From Polyangiaceae bacterium (GTDB taxonomy: Bacteria > Myxococcota_A > Polyangia > Polyangiales > Polyangiaceae), in NCBI GenBank assembly GCA_015075635.1, contig JABTUA010000001.1, positions 124,001 through 188,000 on the forward strand: 64,000 bases of DNA. The letters are read 5' to 3'. A model generated the notes under the pieces. It searched no databases and had not been told where the DNA came from. It saw only the letters and a program-made list of their open reading frames with translations. This document shows, piece after piece, positions 35,450 to 52,655 of the stretch (position 1 is its first letter; each line of letters begins with the position of its first letter). The position numbers and the translations under genes are program-made.

Positions 35450-36751
35450 ATGTCTCCGTGGTTGGGGCTCTCGCTGGGGCTCCTGCTGGTCGCCCTGAAC
35501 GGCTTCTTCGTGGCCGCCGAGTTCGCGCTGGTCAAGGTGCGTCCCACTCAGATCCAGCCGCGAGCCGACAAGGGCGAGTTCCGAGCGCGCATGACGCAGC
35601 ACGTGCTCGGCAGGATGGACTCGTACCTGTCCGCGGCGCAGCTGGGCATCACGCTGGCCAGCCTCGCGCTGGGCTGGATCGGAGAGCCAGCCTTCGCCTG
35701 GATCCTGCGCCCGCTGTTCGCCCAGTTCCCCGGGCTCAGCCCAGCCGTCCAACAGACCGTGGGCATCACCGCCGCCTTCTTCACCATCACGGCGCTGCAC
35801 ATCGTGCTGGGCGAGCAGGCTCCCAAATGGCTCGGCCTGAAGAACGCCGTGGCCGTCAGCTTGTGGGTCTCGGTGCCCATGTTCCTGTTCCACAAGCTCA
35901 CCTTCCCGCTGACCTGGCTCTTGAACCTGACCACCAACGCAGTGCTGAAGCTGGTTGGCGTCGAGGCCACCGGGAGCGGGCACGCGGACCACAGCGAGGA
36001 GGAGCTGCGTCTGCTCTTGTCCTCGGGTCCGACGGGGCGGCTCTCGAAGCAGAAGCGCGAGCTGCTCGACAACGTTTTCGAGCTGTCCCACCGCACGGCG
36101 CGCCAGGTCATGGTCCCGCGTGCCGACGTCACCTACCTGTCGCTGCACCGCTCGCTGGAAGAGAACCTCGACATCGCGCGCCAGACCGAGTTCACCCGCT
36201 TCCCGCTGTGCAAGGAGGACCTCGACCAGGCGATCGGCATCGTCCACATCAAGGACCTGTTCAGGGCCGCCGAACTGCCGAAGTCGCTCGAAGCCGTGAG
36301 GCGGGAGATCCACTTCGTCCCCGAGACGCTGACCCTGGACCGACTGCTCCGGCGCATGCGCAAGGAGAAGGAGCACATGGTGGCCGTGGTGGACGAATAC
36401 GGCGGCGTGAGCGGAATCGTCACGCTGGAAGACGTGATCGAGGAGATCGTCGGGCAGATCCAGGACGAGTTCGATCAGGAGAAGCCGGACATGGTTCGGG
36501 AGTCGGGCAACGTGTTCCGGGTCTCGGGTGCGCTGCTGGTGATGGACCTCGAGGACGCGCTCGACGTCGAGTTCAGCGAACGGGACGAGGACACGGTGGG
36601 GGGGGTCGTGCTCTCCGAGCTCGGGCGTCAGCCGAAGGTCGGCGACGTCGTCGAGGTCGGGGAGGTCCGCTTCGAGGTCCTCGAGACCAGCCGCCGTCGC
36701 ATTGGCTCGCTCCGGGTCACGGTGCGACACGCCCAGGCGCGGAGCGCCTGA
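35450..36751 (+). CDS. CNNM/CorC-type membrane protein (DUF21, CBS pair, CorC/HlyC domain)
   Basis: The 433-residue protein has a DUF21/CNNM transmembrane domain (1-190; LGLLLVALNGFFVAAEFALVKVR, then LGEQAPKWLGLK). A CBS pair follows (about 205-330; VMVPRADVTYLSLHRSLEEN ... VAVVDEYGGVSGIVTLEDVIEEIVG), then a C-terminal CorC_HlyC domain (about 345-425). The family is linked to magnesium/cobalt efflux and is often mislabelled hemolysin. I start at the ATG just before the first helix; a TTG at 35408 has a better placed GAGG and would add 14 residues. It is convergent with the TerB-like gene. Confidence 0.9.
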   Translation: MSPWLGLSLGLLLVALNGFFVAAEFALVKVRPTQIQPRADKGEFRARMTQHVLGRMDSYLSAAQLGITLASLALGWIGEPAFAWILRPLFAQFPGLSPAVQQTVGITAAFFTITALHIVLGEQAPKWLGLKNAVAVSLWVSVPMFLFHKLTFPLTWLLNLTTNAVLKLVGVEATGSGHADHSEEELRLLLSSGPTGRLSKQKRELLDNVFELSHRTARQVMVPRADVTYLSLHRSLEENLDIARQTEFTRFPLCKEDLDQAIGIVHIKDLFRAAELPKSLEAVRREIHFVPETLTLDRLLRRMRKEKEHMVAVVDEYGGVSGIVTLEDVIEEIVGQIQDEFDQEKPDMVRESGNVFRVSGALLVMDLEDALDVEFSERDEDTVGGVVLSELGRQPKVGDVVEVGEVRFEVLETSRRRIGSLRVTVRHAQARSA

Positions 36752-36767
36752 CGCGGCCGACCCGACC

Positions 36768-37250
36768 TCAGCCGCCCTCGCCCGCCTGCGCCAGCCGCGC
36801 CGCGCGCGCGGCGTCCAGGCGCTGATCCAAGGTCTCGCGCAGGAAGCGCAGATCGAAGCGCTCTGGCCGGTCGTCCTCGCCGGCGATCTCCCGGAGGATC
36901 TCGTCGGCGTGCTGGCGGGGCGCCTCCGGCACCCCGAGCGCGGCGGCCAGCTGCGTCAGGGCCTCCTTCGTCCTGACCGAGGCTTCGCCGTCGAGCGTCG
37001 CGATCCAGGAGGCCACCGCGTACACGAACAGGCGATCGGCCTTGGACATGTTCATGCGATCGACCACGCCCATGTCCACGCGGTTCTTGACTGCTTCCTC
37101 GAGCTTCTGCAACGCCTCGATGTCGAGGCCTTCTTCCGCAGCGGTGCGCAAGATCGCGTCGGCAGCCTGCCGCGTCAGCTCGCCGTCCGCCCAGCCCACG
37201 GCGGCCAGCGCAATGTAAACGTCGAGCCCGAGGATGGGGTTCGTCGCCAT
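36768..37250 (-). CDS. TerB-like all-helical protein
   Basis: The 160-residue product has no signal peptide. It shows the TerB-type helical pattern with acidic loop: DVYIALAAVGWADGELTRQAADAILRTAAEEG in the first half and YAVASWIATLDGEASVRTKEALTQLAAALG in the second. The two A-x-x-D-G-E motifs are a repeated acidic pair, likely metal binding. TerB-like proteins are associated with stress responses; the role here is unknown. It is divergent from the kinase gene across a 156-bp region. Confidence 0.72.
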   Translation of the reverse strand: MATNPILGLDVYIALAAVGWADGELTRQAADAILRTAAEEGLDIEALQKLEEAVKNRVDMGVVDRMNMSKADRLFVYAVASWIATLDGEASVRTKEALTQLAAALGVPEAPRQHADEILREIAGEDDRPERFDLRFLRETLDQRLDAARAARLAQAGEGG

Positions 37251-37406
37251 CGAGACGGAGACTACACCGGACGCCCTGCTGTCGAGAACGGTCTCTCGCG
37301 CGGAGCGCCGACTGTGCCGTTTCCCCGCAGCCGACCTGTGAAGTCGGCGCGGGCGCCATCTCTCGACTTGAAACGCGGGCCAAGACAGCCGAAAACCAGA
37401 TCCCGC

Positions 37407-39074
37407 ATGGGCTCGACCCCCCCGCCGCCCACGCTCGTGCCCGGCCAGCTGCTCGACCGGTACGAGTTGCTCTGCCCCGTGGCCCAGGGCGGCATGGCGC
37501 AGGTCTGGGTCGCGCGCCTGCAGGGAAAGCTCGGCTTCGAGAAGCTCGTGGCGATCAAGACCATGATCGCCGAGCACGCCCACGACGACAAGTTCGAGAA
37601 GATGTTCCTCGACGAGGCGAACATCATCGCGCGCATCCGACACCCGAACGTCGCTCAGATCCTGGATCTGGGTCACCAGGGCAGCGTGATCTTCCTCGTC
37701 CTCGAGTGGATCGAGGGCGAGTCTGCTGCTGCTCTGCGCCGTGCCGTGCACAGCAAGGGCGAGAAGATGCCGCTGAACGTGGTGCTCAGGGTCGTCGCCG
37801 ACGCGTGCGCGGGGCTGCACGCGGCTCACGAGCTCAAGAACGAGCGCGGCGAACCGCTCAACGTCGTGCACCGTGACGTGTCACCGTCGAACGTCCTGCT
37901 CAGCGTCAGCGGCGAGGTGAAGCTCATCGACTTCGGCGTGGCGAAGGCAGTGGACCGCATCGCGCCAGAGACGGCCGCCGGCGTCATCAAGGGCAAGGTG
38001 GCTTACATGTCGCCCGAGCAGGCGCTGGGCAAGGCGGTGGATCGGCGCGCGGACATCTGGTCGGCCGGCATCATGCTCTACCACCTCCTGGCGGGACGGA
38101 CGCCTTACGAGGGCGACAACCAGATCCAGACCCTGCACCAGGTCGTGCAGGGCCTGCCTCCGGAGCCCATCAAGGGCATCCCGCCAGAGGTCGCGGAGAT
38201 CGCCTACACCGCGCTTTCATACGCCGCCGACGGCCGTTATGCCACGGCTGACGAGATGCAGCGCGCGGTCGAAGCGGCCCTGGTCAAGTGCTGCGGACCG
38301 ACCACGCAGTCGGACGTCGCCACGTACGTGAACTCCAAGATGTCGGAGCGCGTCGCGCGGCGCAGACGCACGATCCAGCGGGCGCTCGAGGCGGCGGAGC
38401 AGCGCAAGCAGCTCGCGCACGAGTTCGAGTCCGCCATCGAACAGTCGAGCAGCAGCATGTACGCCGCGCTGGAGCTCAAGACTCCGTCGTCCCTTCAGGG
38501 CTTCACGCGCTCGGAGGCCTCCTCGGATGCGGAGATCGACGCGCTGATCGGTGACGAGAACGCACCGCGAGCGCAGGCACCGGCACCGCTCGAGATCCCT
38601 GCCGCCGACACCGAGTCCCCGGCGTTCTCGGACGCACCGACGTTGAAGAAGCCACCCACGAACCTGCCGGACATCCCGATGCCCGCCAGTGTCGCCAAGG
38701 CGCCCGGCCCATTGCCCCCGATTCCGAGACCGCCAGCTTCGGACCGACCGCCACCCGCGGCGACGGGGACCGACGCTCCGCTCCCACCCATCCCGCGCGA
38801 GGCGCCCGTCGATTCCGAGTCGGGCCCTTCACGTCAGGCGAAGACCGCACCCAAGATCGTCCTTCCGCCGCCGACCGTGATCACGGAGGTACAGGACGCG
38901 ACGTCGCCGCGCCAGTTCCAATCCATCCCGGACACCTCGAAGTTCGGCACGCGCCGCCGTGGGCCGCTGATCTTCGTCGGTTTCGCTGCCGCGCTGCTGG
39001 TGCTCGGCTACGGCGCCTACCTGGCCTGGGACAAGGTGACCACCGAGCGCGGCATGGCGCCGTCGGGTCCTTGA
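37407..39074 (+). CDS. Membrane-anchored Ser/Thr protein kinase (Pkn2 family)
   Basis: The 555-residue protein has an N-terminal kinase domain (about 18-290). The Gly loop is VAQGGMAQVW, the ATP-binding Lys51 is in VAIKTM, the catalytic loop is VVHRDVSPSNVLL with Asp157, and Asp175 is in DFGVAKA; VAYMSPEQALG is the activation-segment end. All key residues are present. A Pro-rich linker (about 390-510) leads to a single transmembrane segment near the C-terminus (GPLIFVGFAAALLVLGYGAYLAW) with a very short external tail. Myxobacteria encode many such kinases. Its substrates are unknown; FHA proteins of the nearby Tad locus are possible partners, by inference only. A hairpin (37325-37352) lies in its leader. 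Confidence 0.9.
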   Translation: MGSTPPPPTLVPGQLLDRYELLCPVAQGGMAQVWVARLQGKLGFEKLVAIKTMIAEHAHDDKFEKMFLDEANIIARIRHPNVAQILDLGHQGSVIFLVLEWIEGESAAALRRAVHSKGEKMPLNVVLRVVADACAGLHAAHELKNERGEPLNVVHRDVSPSNVLLSVSGEVKLIDFGVAKAVDRIAPETAAGVIKGKVAYMSPEQALGKAVDRRADIWSAGIMLYHLLAGRTPYEGDNQIQTLHQVVQGLPPEPIKGIPPEVAEIAYTALSYAADGRYATADEMQRAVEAALVKCCGPTTQSDVATYVNSKMSERVARRRRTIQRALEAAEQRKQLAHEFESAIEQSSSSMYAALELKTPSSLQGFTRSEASSDAEIDALIGDENAPRAQAPAPLEIPAADTESPAFSDAPTLKKPPTNLPDIPMPASVAKAPGPLPPIPRPPASDRPPPAATGTDAPLPPIPREAPVDSESGPSRQAKTAPKIVLPPPTVITEVQDATSPRQFQSIPDTSKFGTRRRGPLIFVGFAAALLVLGYGAYLAWDKVTTERGMAPSGP

Positions 39075-39238
39075 GGCCTCCGCCGCGCGGCGATTAACCC
39101 GCGCGTAATTCTTCAGCAATCAGACGGCTCGGGGCCGTGGCCGGAGCACCCCGAAGGGATGGACAGCGAGAGCGCACATGCGCCCAAGCCTCGCACTTTC
39201 GCGCCGAGCCGGCGATCGCGTCGTGTATTCTCTTGCGC

Positions 39239-39910
39239 ATGCGATCGACTTTGCGTGGGGTCTTGGCGCTCGGAACGACTCTCTTGCTGGCGGGTGCGCT
39301 CGGGAGCGGCTGCGGAAGCGACGACAGCGGCGGCGGCAGCGGCGGTAGCACGGGCGGCAGCGGCGGCAGCACCGGCGGCAGCGGCGGCAGCACTGGCGGC
39401 AGCGGCGGCAGCACCGGCGGCAGCGGCGGCAGCACTGGTGGCAGCGGCGGCAGCGCTGGATGCCCGGCAGCGCCGGATCCCAACAGCACGGACGCCTGCG
39501 ACGTCTGTCAAGACCAAGACCACGTCGAGTGCGCGTGCGACGCCGAGATCACCGCCTGCCTCGCGGACGACGAGTGCAGCGCCATCTGGGACTGCGTCGT
39601 CGACGGAGAGCCCGACGCCGGCGTCGCCGCATGTCCGACGGCGTTCGACGCCACGAGCGCCGATTGCGTGAAGCAGTGCATCGCTCTGCATCCGAACGGC
39701 AAGGCCAACTACCTGGCGATGGAAGACTGCATGTACTGCAACTACTGCGGCGCCGCGTGCGACACGGCCGCGTACTGCGCCACGCTCAAGGGCGCCGGCG
39801 ACGGCGGCACCACGGACGGCGGCAGCGACGCCTCGAGCGACGCCCCGACCGGCGACGCCGCGGGCGACGCCCCGACCGGCGACGCCACGGGCGACTCGAC
39901 GACGGACTGA
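39239..39910 (+). CDS. Lipoprotein with GGS-repeat linker and Cys-rich domain
   Basis: The 223-residue product starts MRSTLRGVLALGTTLLLAGALGSGCGSDD, a lipoprotein-type signal. A linker of GGSTGGS repeats (about 34-72) follows, then a Cys-rich globular domain (DACDVCQDQDHVECACDAEITACLADDEC..., 14 Cys) and a Gly/Asp/Thr-rich tail with TGDA repeats. It is likely a surface lipoprotein. No Shine-Dalgarno precedes the ATG; a TATTCT hexamer ends 7 bp before it. Confidence 0.82.
   Translation: MRSTLRGVLALGTTLLLAGALGSGCGSDDSGGGSGGSTGGSGGSTGGSGGSTGGSGGSTGGSGGSTGGSGGSAGCPAAPDPNSTDACDVCQDQDHVECACDAEITACLADDECSAIWDCVVDGEPDAGVAACPTAFDATSADCVKQCIALHPNGKANYLAMEDCMYCNYCGAACDTAAYCATLKGAGDGGTTDGGSDASSDAPTGDAAGDAPTGDATGDSTTD
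39341..39452 (+). repeat. 18-bp tandem repeat encoding GSGGST
   Basis: Five to six copies of an 18-bp unit (GGCAGCGGCGGCAGCACC) with single-base variants lie in the linker region of the lipoprotein gene. Confidence 0.8.
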
Positions 39911-40223
39911 CCTGACGGCCGCCTCGACCCTCAGAAAACCGCCAAGGCGCCAAGAGCGCCAAGAGCGCCAAGTTCGCCAAGTCAGAGACTTCTCAATCTT
40001 CGAGTCTCTGAAGGTGTGAATTTTCTTCTTGGCGAACTTGGCGTTCTTTCTGGCGTCTTGGCGGTTCTCTCCCGATCCGTGGCCGCACCGGCAGAGTTGT
40101 GAGCAATCGTGAGCCCGTCGGGACTTCCAAGGGTCGTCGTCGCCCACTTCTCTTGCACAAAACACACGAGCCGCCCGACCTTGCGATCGAACGCCTCGCG
40201 TCTTTCGCTAGCGCAGGCCTAGC
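39911..40223. other. Intergenic region downstream of rpoC and of the lipoprotein gene
   Basis: This 313-bp gap lies between two convergent genes. It is dominated by the nested inverted repeat at 39937-40066 described separately. The remaining 157 bp next to rpoC show no gene and no further clear hairpin. Confidence 0.6.
39937..40066. repeat. GCCAAG-type nested inverted repeat, probable bidirectional terminator
   Basis: The left arm is a string of GCCAAG-rich units and the right arm is its complement. Three perfect nested stems are visible: 39937-39946 with 40057-40066 (AACCGCCAAG), 39966-39981 with 40028-40043 (CGCCAAGTTCGCCAAG, 16 bp), and 39983-39990 with 40003-40010 (CAGAGACT). It lies between the convergent ends of rpoC and a lipoprotein gene. 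The unit resembles dispersed intergenic repeats of other GC-rich genomes. A terminator or RNA-protecting role is inferred. Confidence 0.75.
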
Positions 40224-44486
<4,263 letters not shown>

Positions 44487-44501
44487 GGTTCGTCTCCCTA
44501 C

Positions 44502-48641
<4,140 letters not shown>

Positions 48642-48884
48642 TCGCGGTTCCTCCGATGGGGAGTCACGGGACCGCGCAGATTGCGCGGTGGGGGGGGCCG
48701 AGAGCCGGGCCCGAAACAGGGCCGAGGGGCCCAAAGCGGGATCGATGGAGTCGGGAAATCGCTGCGCGCTGCCGTGCCGACAAAACGCCGGCGCGGCGGC
48801 ACACCACGACGTTCACGTGGTGGCCACGCGCTGGGGAAACGGAAGCGTTCGGAGCGGGGTCAAGCGACAATGCTCTGGGGCTTT

Positions 48885-48910
48885 GGGGCCAAGCCTTCTG
48901 GCTCGGCCCC
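48885..48910 (-). terminator. Hairpin between rplL and rpoB, probable attenuator or RNase III site
   Basis: GGGGCCAAGCC (48885-48895) pairs with GGCTCGGCCCC (48900-48910) with a single mismatch and a 4-nt loop, 15 bp after the rplL stop. In many bacteria the L12-beta junction holds a partial terminator that lowers rpoBC expression relative to L10-L12, and this hairpin fits that position. Confidence 0.6.
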
Positions 48911-48925
48911 AGCACCCCGAGGGCC

Positions 48926-49309
48926 TCACTTGACCTCGACCTTTGCGCCGGCTTCTTCGAGCTTCTTCTTGATGTCGGCCGCCTCGTCCTTGCCGATGCC
49001 CTCCTTGAGGGCCTTCGGCGCGCCCTCGACCAGGTCCTTCGCCTCTTTGAGGCCAAGGCCGGTGAGCTCGCGGACGATCTTGATGACGTTGATCTTGCTC
49101 GGACCCGCGTCGGCGAGGATGACGTCGAACTCCGTCTTCTCCTCGGCGGCGGCGGCGCCACCACCACCGGCGGCGACCGCACCAGCAACCGCGACCGGCG
49201 CTGCGGAAACGCCCCACTTGGTCTCGAGCTCCTTCACGAGCTCCGCGATCTGGATGACCGGGAGGTTGGAAAGGTAATCAACGACCTGCTCACGAGTAAT
49301 CTCAGCCAT
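48926..49309 (-). CDS. rplL: 50S ribosomal protein L7/L12
   Basis: The 127-residue stalk protein has an N-terminal dimerisation domain ([21 protein letters not shown]), an Ala/Gly-rich hinge ([22 protein letters not shown]) and the factor-binding C-terminal domain (KTEFDVIL ... [27 protein letters not shown]). It lies between rplJ and rpoB as usual. Confidence 0.97.
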   Translation of the reverse strand: MAEITREQVVDYLSNLPVIQIAELVKELETKWGVSAAPVAVAGAVAAGGGGAAAAEEKTEFDVILADAGPSKINVIKIVRELTGLGLKEAKDLVEGAPKALKEGIGKDEAADIKKKLEEAGAKVEVK

Positions 49310-49412
49310 TTTCTTGCTCCATCAAGGCCCCGAAACTTGGGTGTCGCGGCGCCGGAATCTTGGGTTCTTGGTTTCTTGGTTTCTTCTGGAAGTGTTTGGG
49401 TGACGGGGCCTG

Positions 49413-49937
49413 TCAGCCCTCGTCTTTGCGCTGCTTCGCCGCCAGCACGCCGACCATTTCACGGGCCGGAGCGTTGAGCAGCATCACGAAGCGCTGTGCC
49501 GGCGCGATCATCTGCGCGAGCAGCATCGCCCTGGCTTCGTCCTTGCCGGGCATGGTCGCCAGAGTGTCCTCGACGCTCTTGCCGTCGAGGACCTGGCCCT
49601 CGAGCACGCCGGCCTTGATCTGGAGCTTCTCGTTCTCGCGCTTGAAGTCCTTGACCACCTTGGCGGCGGCGTTCGGCTCTTCGTAGCTCCAGGCGACGCC
49701 GGTCATGCCCTTCAGGGCCTTGGCCAGGCCGCCGCTCCAGGTCTCGCTCTTGAGCGCCTGCTTGACCAGCGTGTTCTTGACGACCTTGTACTCCACGCCT
49801 TTGGCGCGGAAGGCGTCGCGAAGCTTGCTCACCTCCTCGACGGTCATCCCCGTGAAGTCGAGGAACACCGCGGAGGTCATCTTCGAGAATCGATCCTTGA
49901 GGACCTGGATCGCTTCTTCTTTTTCCGTGCGTAGCAT
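49413..49937 (-). CDS. rplJ: 50S ribosomal protein L10
   Basis: L10 is the base of the L12 stalk. The ATG at 49937 gives 174 residues with [36 protein letters not shown] and a C-terminal helix that binds L12 dimers. The longer frame to 49988 overlaps rplA and is unlikely. The start follows the rplA stop by one base. Confidence 0.95.
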   Translation of the reverse strand: MLRTEKEEAIQVLKDRFSKMTSAVFLDFTGMTVEEVSKLRDAFRAKGVEYKVVKNTLVKQALKSETWSGGLAKALKGMTGVAWSYEEPNAAAKVVKDFKRENEKLQIKAGVLEGQVLDGKSVEDTLATMPGKDEARAMLLAQMIAPAQRFVMLLNAPAREMVGVLAAKQRKDEG

Positions 49938-49938
49938 C

Positions 49939-50652
49939 TCAGTGCTCCTCTTCCCCGGCGACCAGCGTGGCCGGGTCGATGCGGACACCGGGGCCCATGG
50001 TGCTCGAGAGCGTGAGGCTCTTGAGGTAGACGCCCTTGGCAGTCGACGGCTTCTTCGCGATGAGCTCGCGGATCAGCGCGTGGGTGTTCTCGGCCAGCTT
50101 GGTCTGGTCGAACGAGGCCCGCCCGATGCGGCAGTGGACGACCCCCGCCTTGTCGACGCGATACTCCACCTTGCCGGCCTTCGCCTCGCGCACGGCCTTG
50201 GCCACGTCCGGGGTGACGGTGCCGACCTTGGGATTCGGCATCAGGCCGCGCGGACCGAGCACGCGGCCGAGCTTGCCGACCGCGCCCATCATGTCCGGGG
50301 TGGCGATGACGCGGTCGAAGTCCATGAAGCCCTCGGTGACCTTCGCCACCAGCTCGTCCGAGCCGGCGAAGTCAGCGCCCGCGGCGAGCGCTTCCTTCTC
50401 CTTCTCGCCCTTCGCGAACACGAGCACGCGCACGCTCTTGCCGGTTCCGTGCGGGAGGATGATGGCTCCACGCACCATTTGATCGGCATGCTTGGGGTTC
50501 ACGCCCAGGCGCACCGCGACGTCGACGCTCTCGTCGAACTTCGCGTAGGCGGCCTGCTTGACGAACCCTGCGGCCTGCTCGACCGAGTAGCGCTTCTCGC
50601 GGTCGAACGCCGCCAGCGCTTTGGTTCTCTTCTTGCTGTCTTTTTTTGCCAT
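49939..50652 (-). CDS. rplA: 50S ribosomal protein L1
   Basis: The 237-residue protein has [20 protein letters not shown], the [20 protein letters not shown] core, [19 protein letters not shown] (the L1 signature) and [14 protein letters not shown]1 forms the mobile E-site stalk and in enterobacteria represses its own L11-L1 mRNA. Confidence 0.97.
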   Translation of the reverse strand: MAKKDSKKRTKALAAFDREKRYSVEQAAGFVKQAAYAKFDESVDVAVRLGVNPKHADQMVRGAIILPHGTGKSVRVLVFAKGEKEKEALAAGADFAGSDELVAKVTEGFMDFDRVIATPDMMGAVGKLGRVLGPRGLMPNPKVGTVTPDVAKAVREAKAGKVEYRVDKAGVVHCRIGRASFDQTKLAENTHALIRELIAKKPSTAKGVYLKSLTLSSTMGPGVRIDPATLVAGEEEH

Positions 50653-50741
50653 GGTTTTCGTCTTTCGACTCCTGGAGAGCGGGGTACTCGGCGCCGACGG
50701 GGTCGAGCCTCCGTTCCAGTACGCTTGGTCGCGGGGTGGGC

Positions 50742-51194
50742 TTACTTGTGGACGTCCACACCCATGCTGCGGGCGGTGCCCGCGATGCTGTTGGCCGCCG
50801 ACTCGAGGTCGGTGGTGTTCATGTCCTGGATCTTGGTCTTGGCGATCTCCTTGACCTCCGCCCAGGTGAGCTTGCCGACCTTGGTCTTGTTCGGCTCCTT
50901 GGAGCCGGAGCCGGGCTTCTTGGAGCTCGGCAGGCCGCAGGCCTTCTTGATCAGCACGCTGGCCGGCGGCGACTTCATCACGAACGAGTACGAGCGGTCC
51001 GCGTACACGGTGATGACGACCGGGATGATGGTGTCACCCAGGGGCGCGGACTTGCTGTTGAAGTCCTTGCAGAACCCCATGATGTTGACGCCGTGCTGGC
51101 CGAGCGCGGGGCCGACCGGCGGCGACGGGTTCGCCTTGCCCGCCGGGAGCTGGAGCTTGATGAACGCGCTGATCTTTTTCTTTGCGGCTGCCAT
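50742..51194 (-). CDS. rplK: 50S ribosomal protein L11
   Basis: The 150-residue protein has the N-terminal thiostrepton-region segment ([20 protein letters not shown]) and the rRNA-binding C-terminal domain ([22 protein letters not shown] ... GTARSMGV). It is about nine residues longer than usual because of a Ser/Gly/Lys insertion ([12 protein letters not shown]) between the domains. It follows nusG by 6 bp. Confidence 0.97.
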   Translation of the reverse strand: MAAAKKKISAFIKLQLPAGKANPSPPVGPALGQHGVNIMGFCKDFNSKSAPLGDTIIPVVITVYADRSYSFVMKSPPASVLIKKACGLPSSKKPGSGSKEPNKTKVGKLTWAEVKEIAKTKIQDMNTTDLESAANSIAGTARSMGVDVHK

Positions 51195-51200
51195 TTTTCT

Positions 51201-51797
51201 CTACCGTTTCTCTACATGCGAGAAATCCAGCTCCACCGGCGTGGGACGCCCGAAGATGCTGACCATGACCTTGAGCTTCTGCTTGTCGGGTTTGACTTCC
51301 TGGACCGTGCCCGAGAAGTTGGCGAACGCGCCGACCACGACGCGAACCTCGTCGCCTTCCTGGAACTGATGACGGGGCTTGGGCTTGACGGCGCCCTCGA
51401 CGATGCCCTTGCGGAGATCCTCGATGTGCGGCGGCTTCACCTCTTGCGGGCGCTGGTTGCCGATGAAACCCGTGACCTTCGGCGTGTCTTTGACCAGGTG
51501 CCAGGCGTGCTCGCTCATCTCCATCTCGACGAAGACGTATCCGGGGAAGCTGGTCTTGGTCTTGACGCGCTGCTTGCCGTCCTTGGCCGACTCCGTGACC
51601 GTCTCCGACGGGATCAGGACCTCGCCGAACTTCTCCTCCATCTTGAACTGGCGGATGCGCTCCTGGAGCGCGGCCTTCACCTTGTTCTCGTAGCCGGAGT
51701 AGGTGGTGACGACGTACCACTTCTTGGCGGAGGAGGTCTCCTCGCCGGGAGTCTCCGCCGGAGCAGCAAGCATCTCGTTCGTTTCAGGCTCAGTCAT
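51201..51797 (-). CDS. nusG: Transcription termination/antitermination protein NusG
   Basis: The 198-residue protein has an extra acidic N-terminal segment (1-24), the NGN domain ([24 protein letters not shown] ... [15 protein letters not shown]) and a C-terminal KOW domain ([22 protein letters not shown]). It binds RNA polymerase and couples it to Rho or ribosomes. The ATG at 51797 overlaps the secE stop (ATGA). Confidence 0.96.
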   Translation of the reverse strand: MTEPETNEMLAAPAETPGEETSSAKKWYVVTTYSGYENKVKAALQERIRQFKMEEKFGEVLIPSETVTESAKDGKQRVKTKTSFPGYVFVEMEMSEHAWHLVKDTPKVTGFIGNQRPQEVKPPHIEDLRKGIVEGAVKPKPRHQFQEGDEVRVVVGAFANFSGTVQEVKPDKQKLKVMVSIFGRPTPVELDFSHVEKR

Positions 51798-52456
51798 GCG
51801 CCGTACACCAGGTGAGTGAGGAATCCCCAGAACCGGTCGAGCAACGCCACGTAGACCGTGGCGATCATGCTCGCCACGATCACGACGATGGTGCCGTTGG
51901 TGACCGTCTCGCGGCTCGGCCAAGTGACCTTGGTGAGCTCGAGCGCCACTTCGTCCGCCCAGCGCCGCACGTGCTCTTTGCGGTAGACCTGGACGATCGT
52001 CAGAATGCCGATGAGCGCGCCGATACCGAGCGCGTAGCTGCCGCGCTCGTCTTCGGCGAAGCGCAGGAGCAGCGGCACCGCGCGGGTCGCCGCGGGCCAG
52101 TCGGCGAGGGCGCCCCAGGCGACCCCGATGATCTTCGAGCTGATGAATGCGAGCAGGATGCCGCCGATGAAGAACGCTGCGTGGACGTAGCGGGCCGAGG
52201 CACCCAGCTGCTCGGCCGCCGTCTCCGTGGACTCGTGGGCGAGGGCCTTCGCCTCCAGCGCCAGGTCGGCGCTCTCGTGCTCGGCGCGCTCGCGCTCGTG
52301 AGCCTCGGGAGACTCCTCGGCCTCGTCCTCGGCGCCGGCGTCGGACTCGTCCTCGGAGCGCTCGTCGTCGTCGCGCTCCTCGGCAGACGCGTCGCCGCTC
52401 GCGGACTCTTCGTCCTCGTTCAGCTCGTCGTCTTTCTCTTCGTCCTTGCGTGCCAT
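51794..52456 (-). CDS. secE: SecE preprotein translocase subunit with long acidic N-terminus
   Basis: The 220-residue protein ends with the conserved SecE segment: RRWADEVALELTKVTWPSRETVTNGTIVVIVASMIATVYVALLDRFWGFL, i.e. the amphipathic helix with KVTWPSR followed by a transmembrane helix. Two more helices precede it (about 95-120 and 148-167). The first 75 residues are extremely acidic (Glu/Asp/Ser-rich). SecE proteins are usually 60-130 residues. The ATG at 52456 has GAGGA at good spacing; a GTG at 52489 is a weaker alternative. Confidence 0.92.
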   Translation of the reverse strand: MARKDEEKDDELNEDEESASGDASAEERDDDERSEDESDAGAEDEAEESPEAHERERAEHESADLALEAKALAHESTETAAEQLGASARYVHAAFFIGGILLAFISSKIIGVAWGALADWPAATRAVPLLLRFAEDERGSYALGIGALIGILTIVQVYRKEHVRRWADEVALELTKVTWPSRETVTNGTIVVIVASMIATVYVALLDRFWGFLTHLVYGA

Positions 52457-52532
52457 CTTCTGCTTCCTCGCGTCGGGCTCTGCCGCCACGTGCCTTCGTC
52501 ACGCCCCCGAGGGGGCCGAACCGCTCCCGTGG

Positions 52533-52605
52533 CAGGGGCTGAGGGACTCGAACCCACGACCTGCGGATTTGGAATCCGCTGCTCTACCAACTGAGCTAAA
52601 CCCCT
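52533..52605 (-). tRNA. tRNA-Trp(CCA)
   Basis: The minus strand folds as a complete tRNA. The 7-bp acceptor is AGGGGTT/AGCCCCT, the D arm is GCTCAGTTGGTAGAGC, and the anticodon stem GCGGA/TCCGC carries loop TTCCAAA (anticodon CCA). The T arm is GTGGGTTCGAGTCCC-like. It lies between rpmG and secE, a common position. Confidence 0.95.
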
Positions 52606-52655
52606 GTGGTTTCCCAAAAACTCGCGTCTTTCGCTGGATTTTCGGGGGCTTCTCT

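Noticed and set aside
36702..37406. A 235-codon N-terminal extension of the Ser/Thr kinase
   Set aside because: It lies antisense to the TerB-like gene and has no conserved feature; the ATG at 37407 begins just before the kinase Gly loop.
39137..39238. A longer start for the GGS lipoprotein at 39137
   Set aside because: It would bury the signal peptide behind 34 polar residues.
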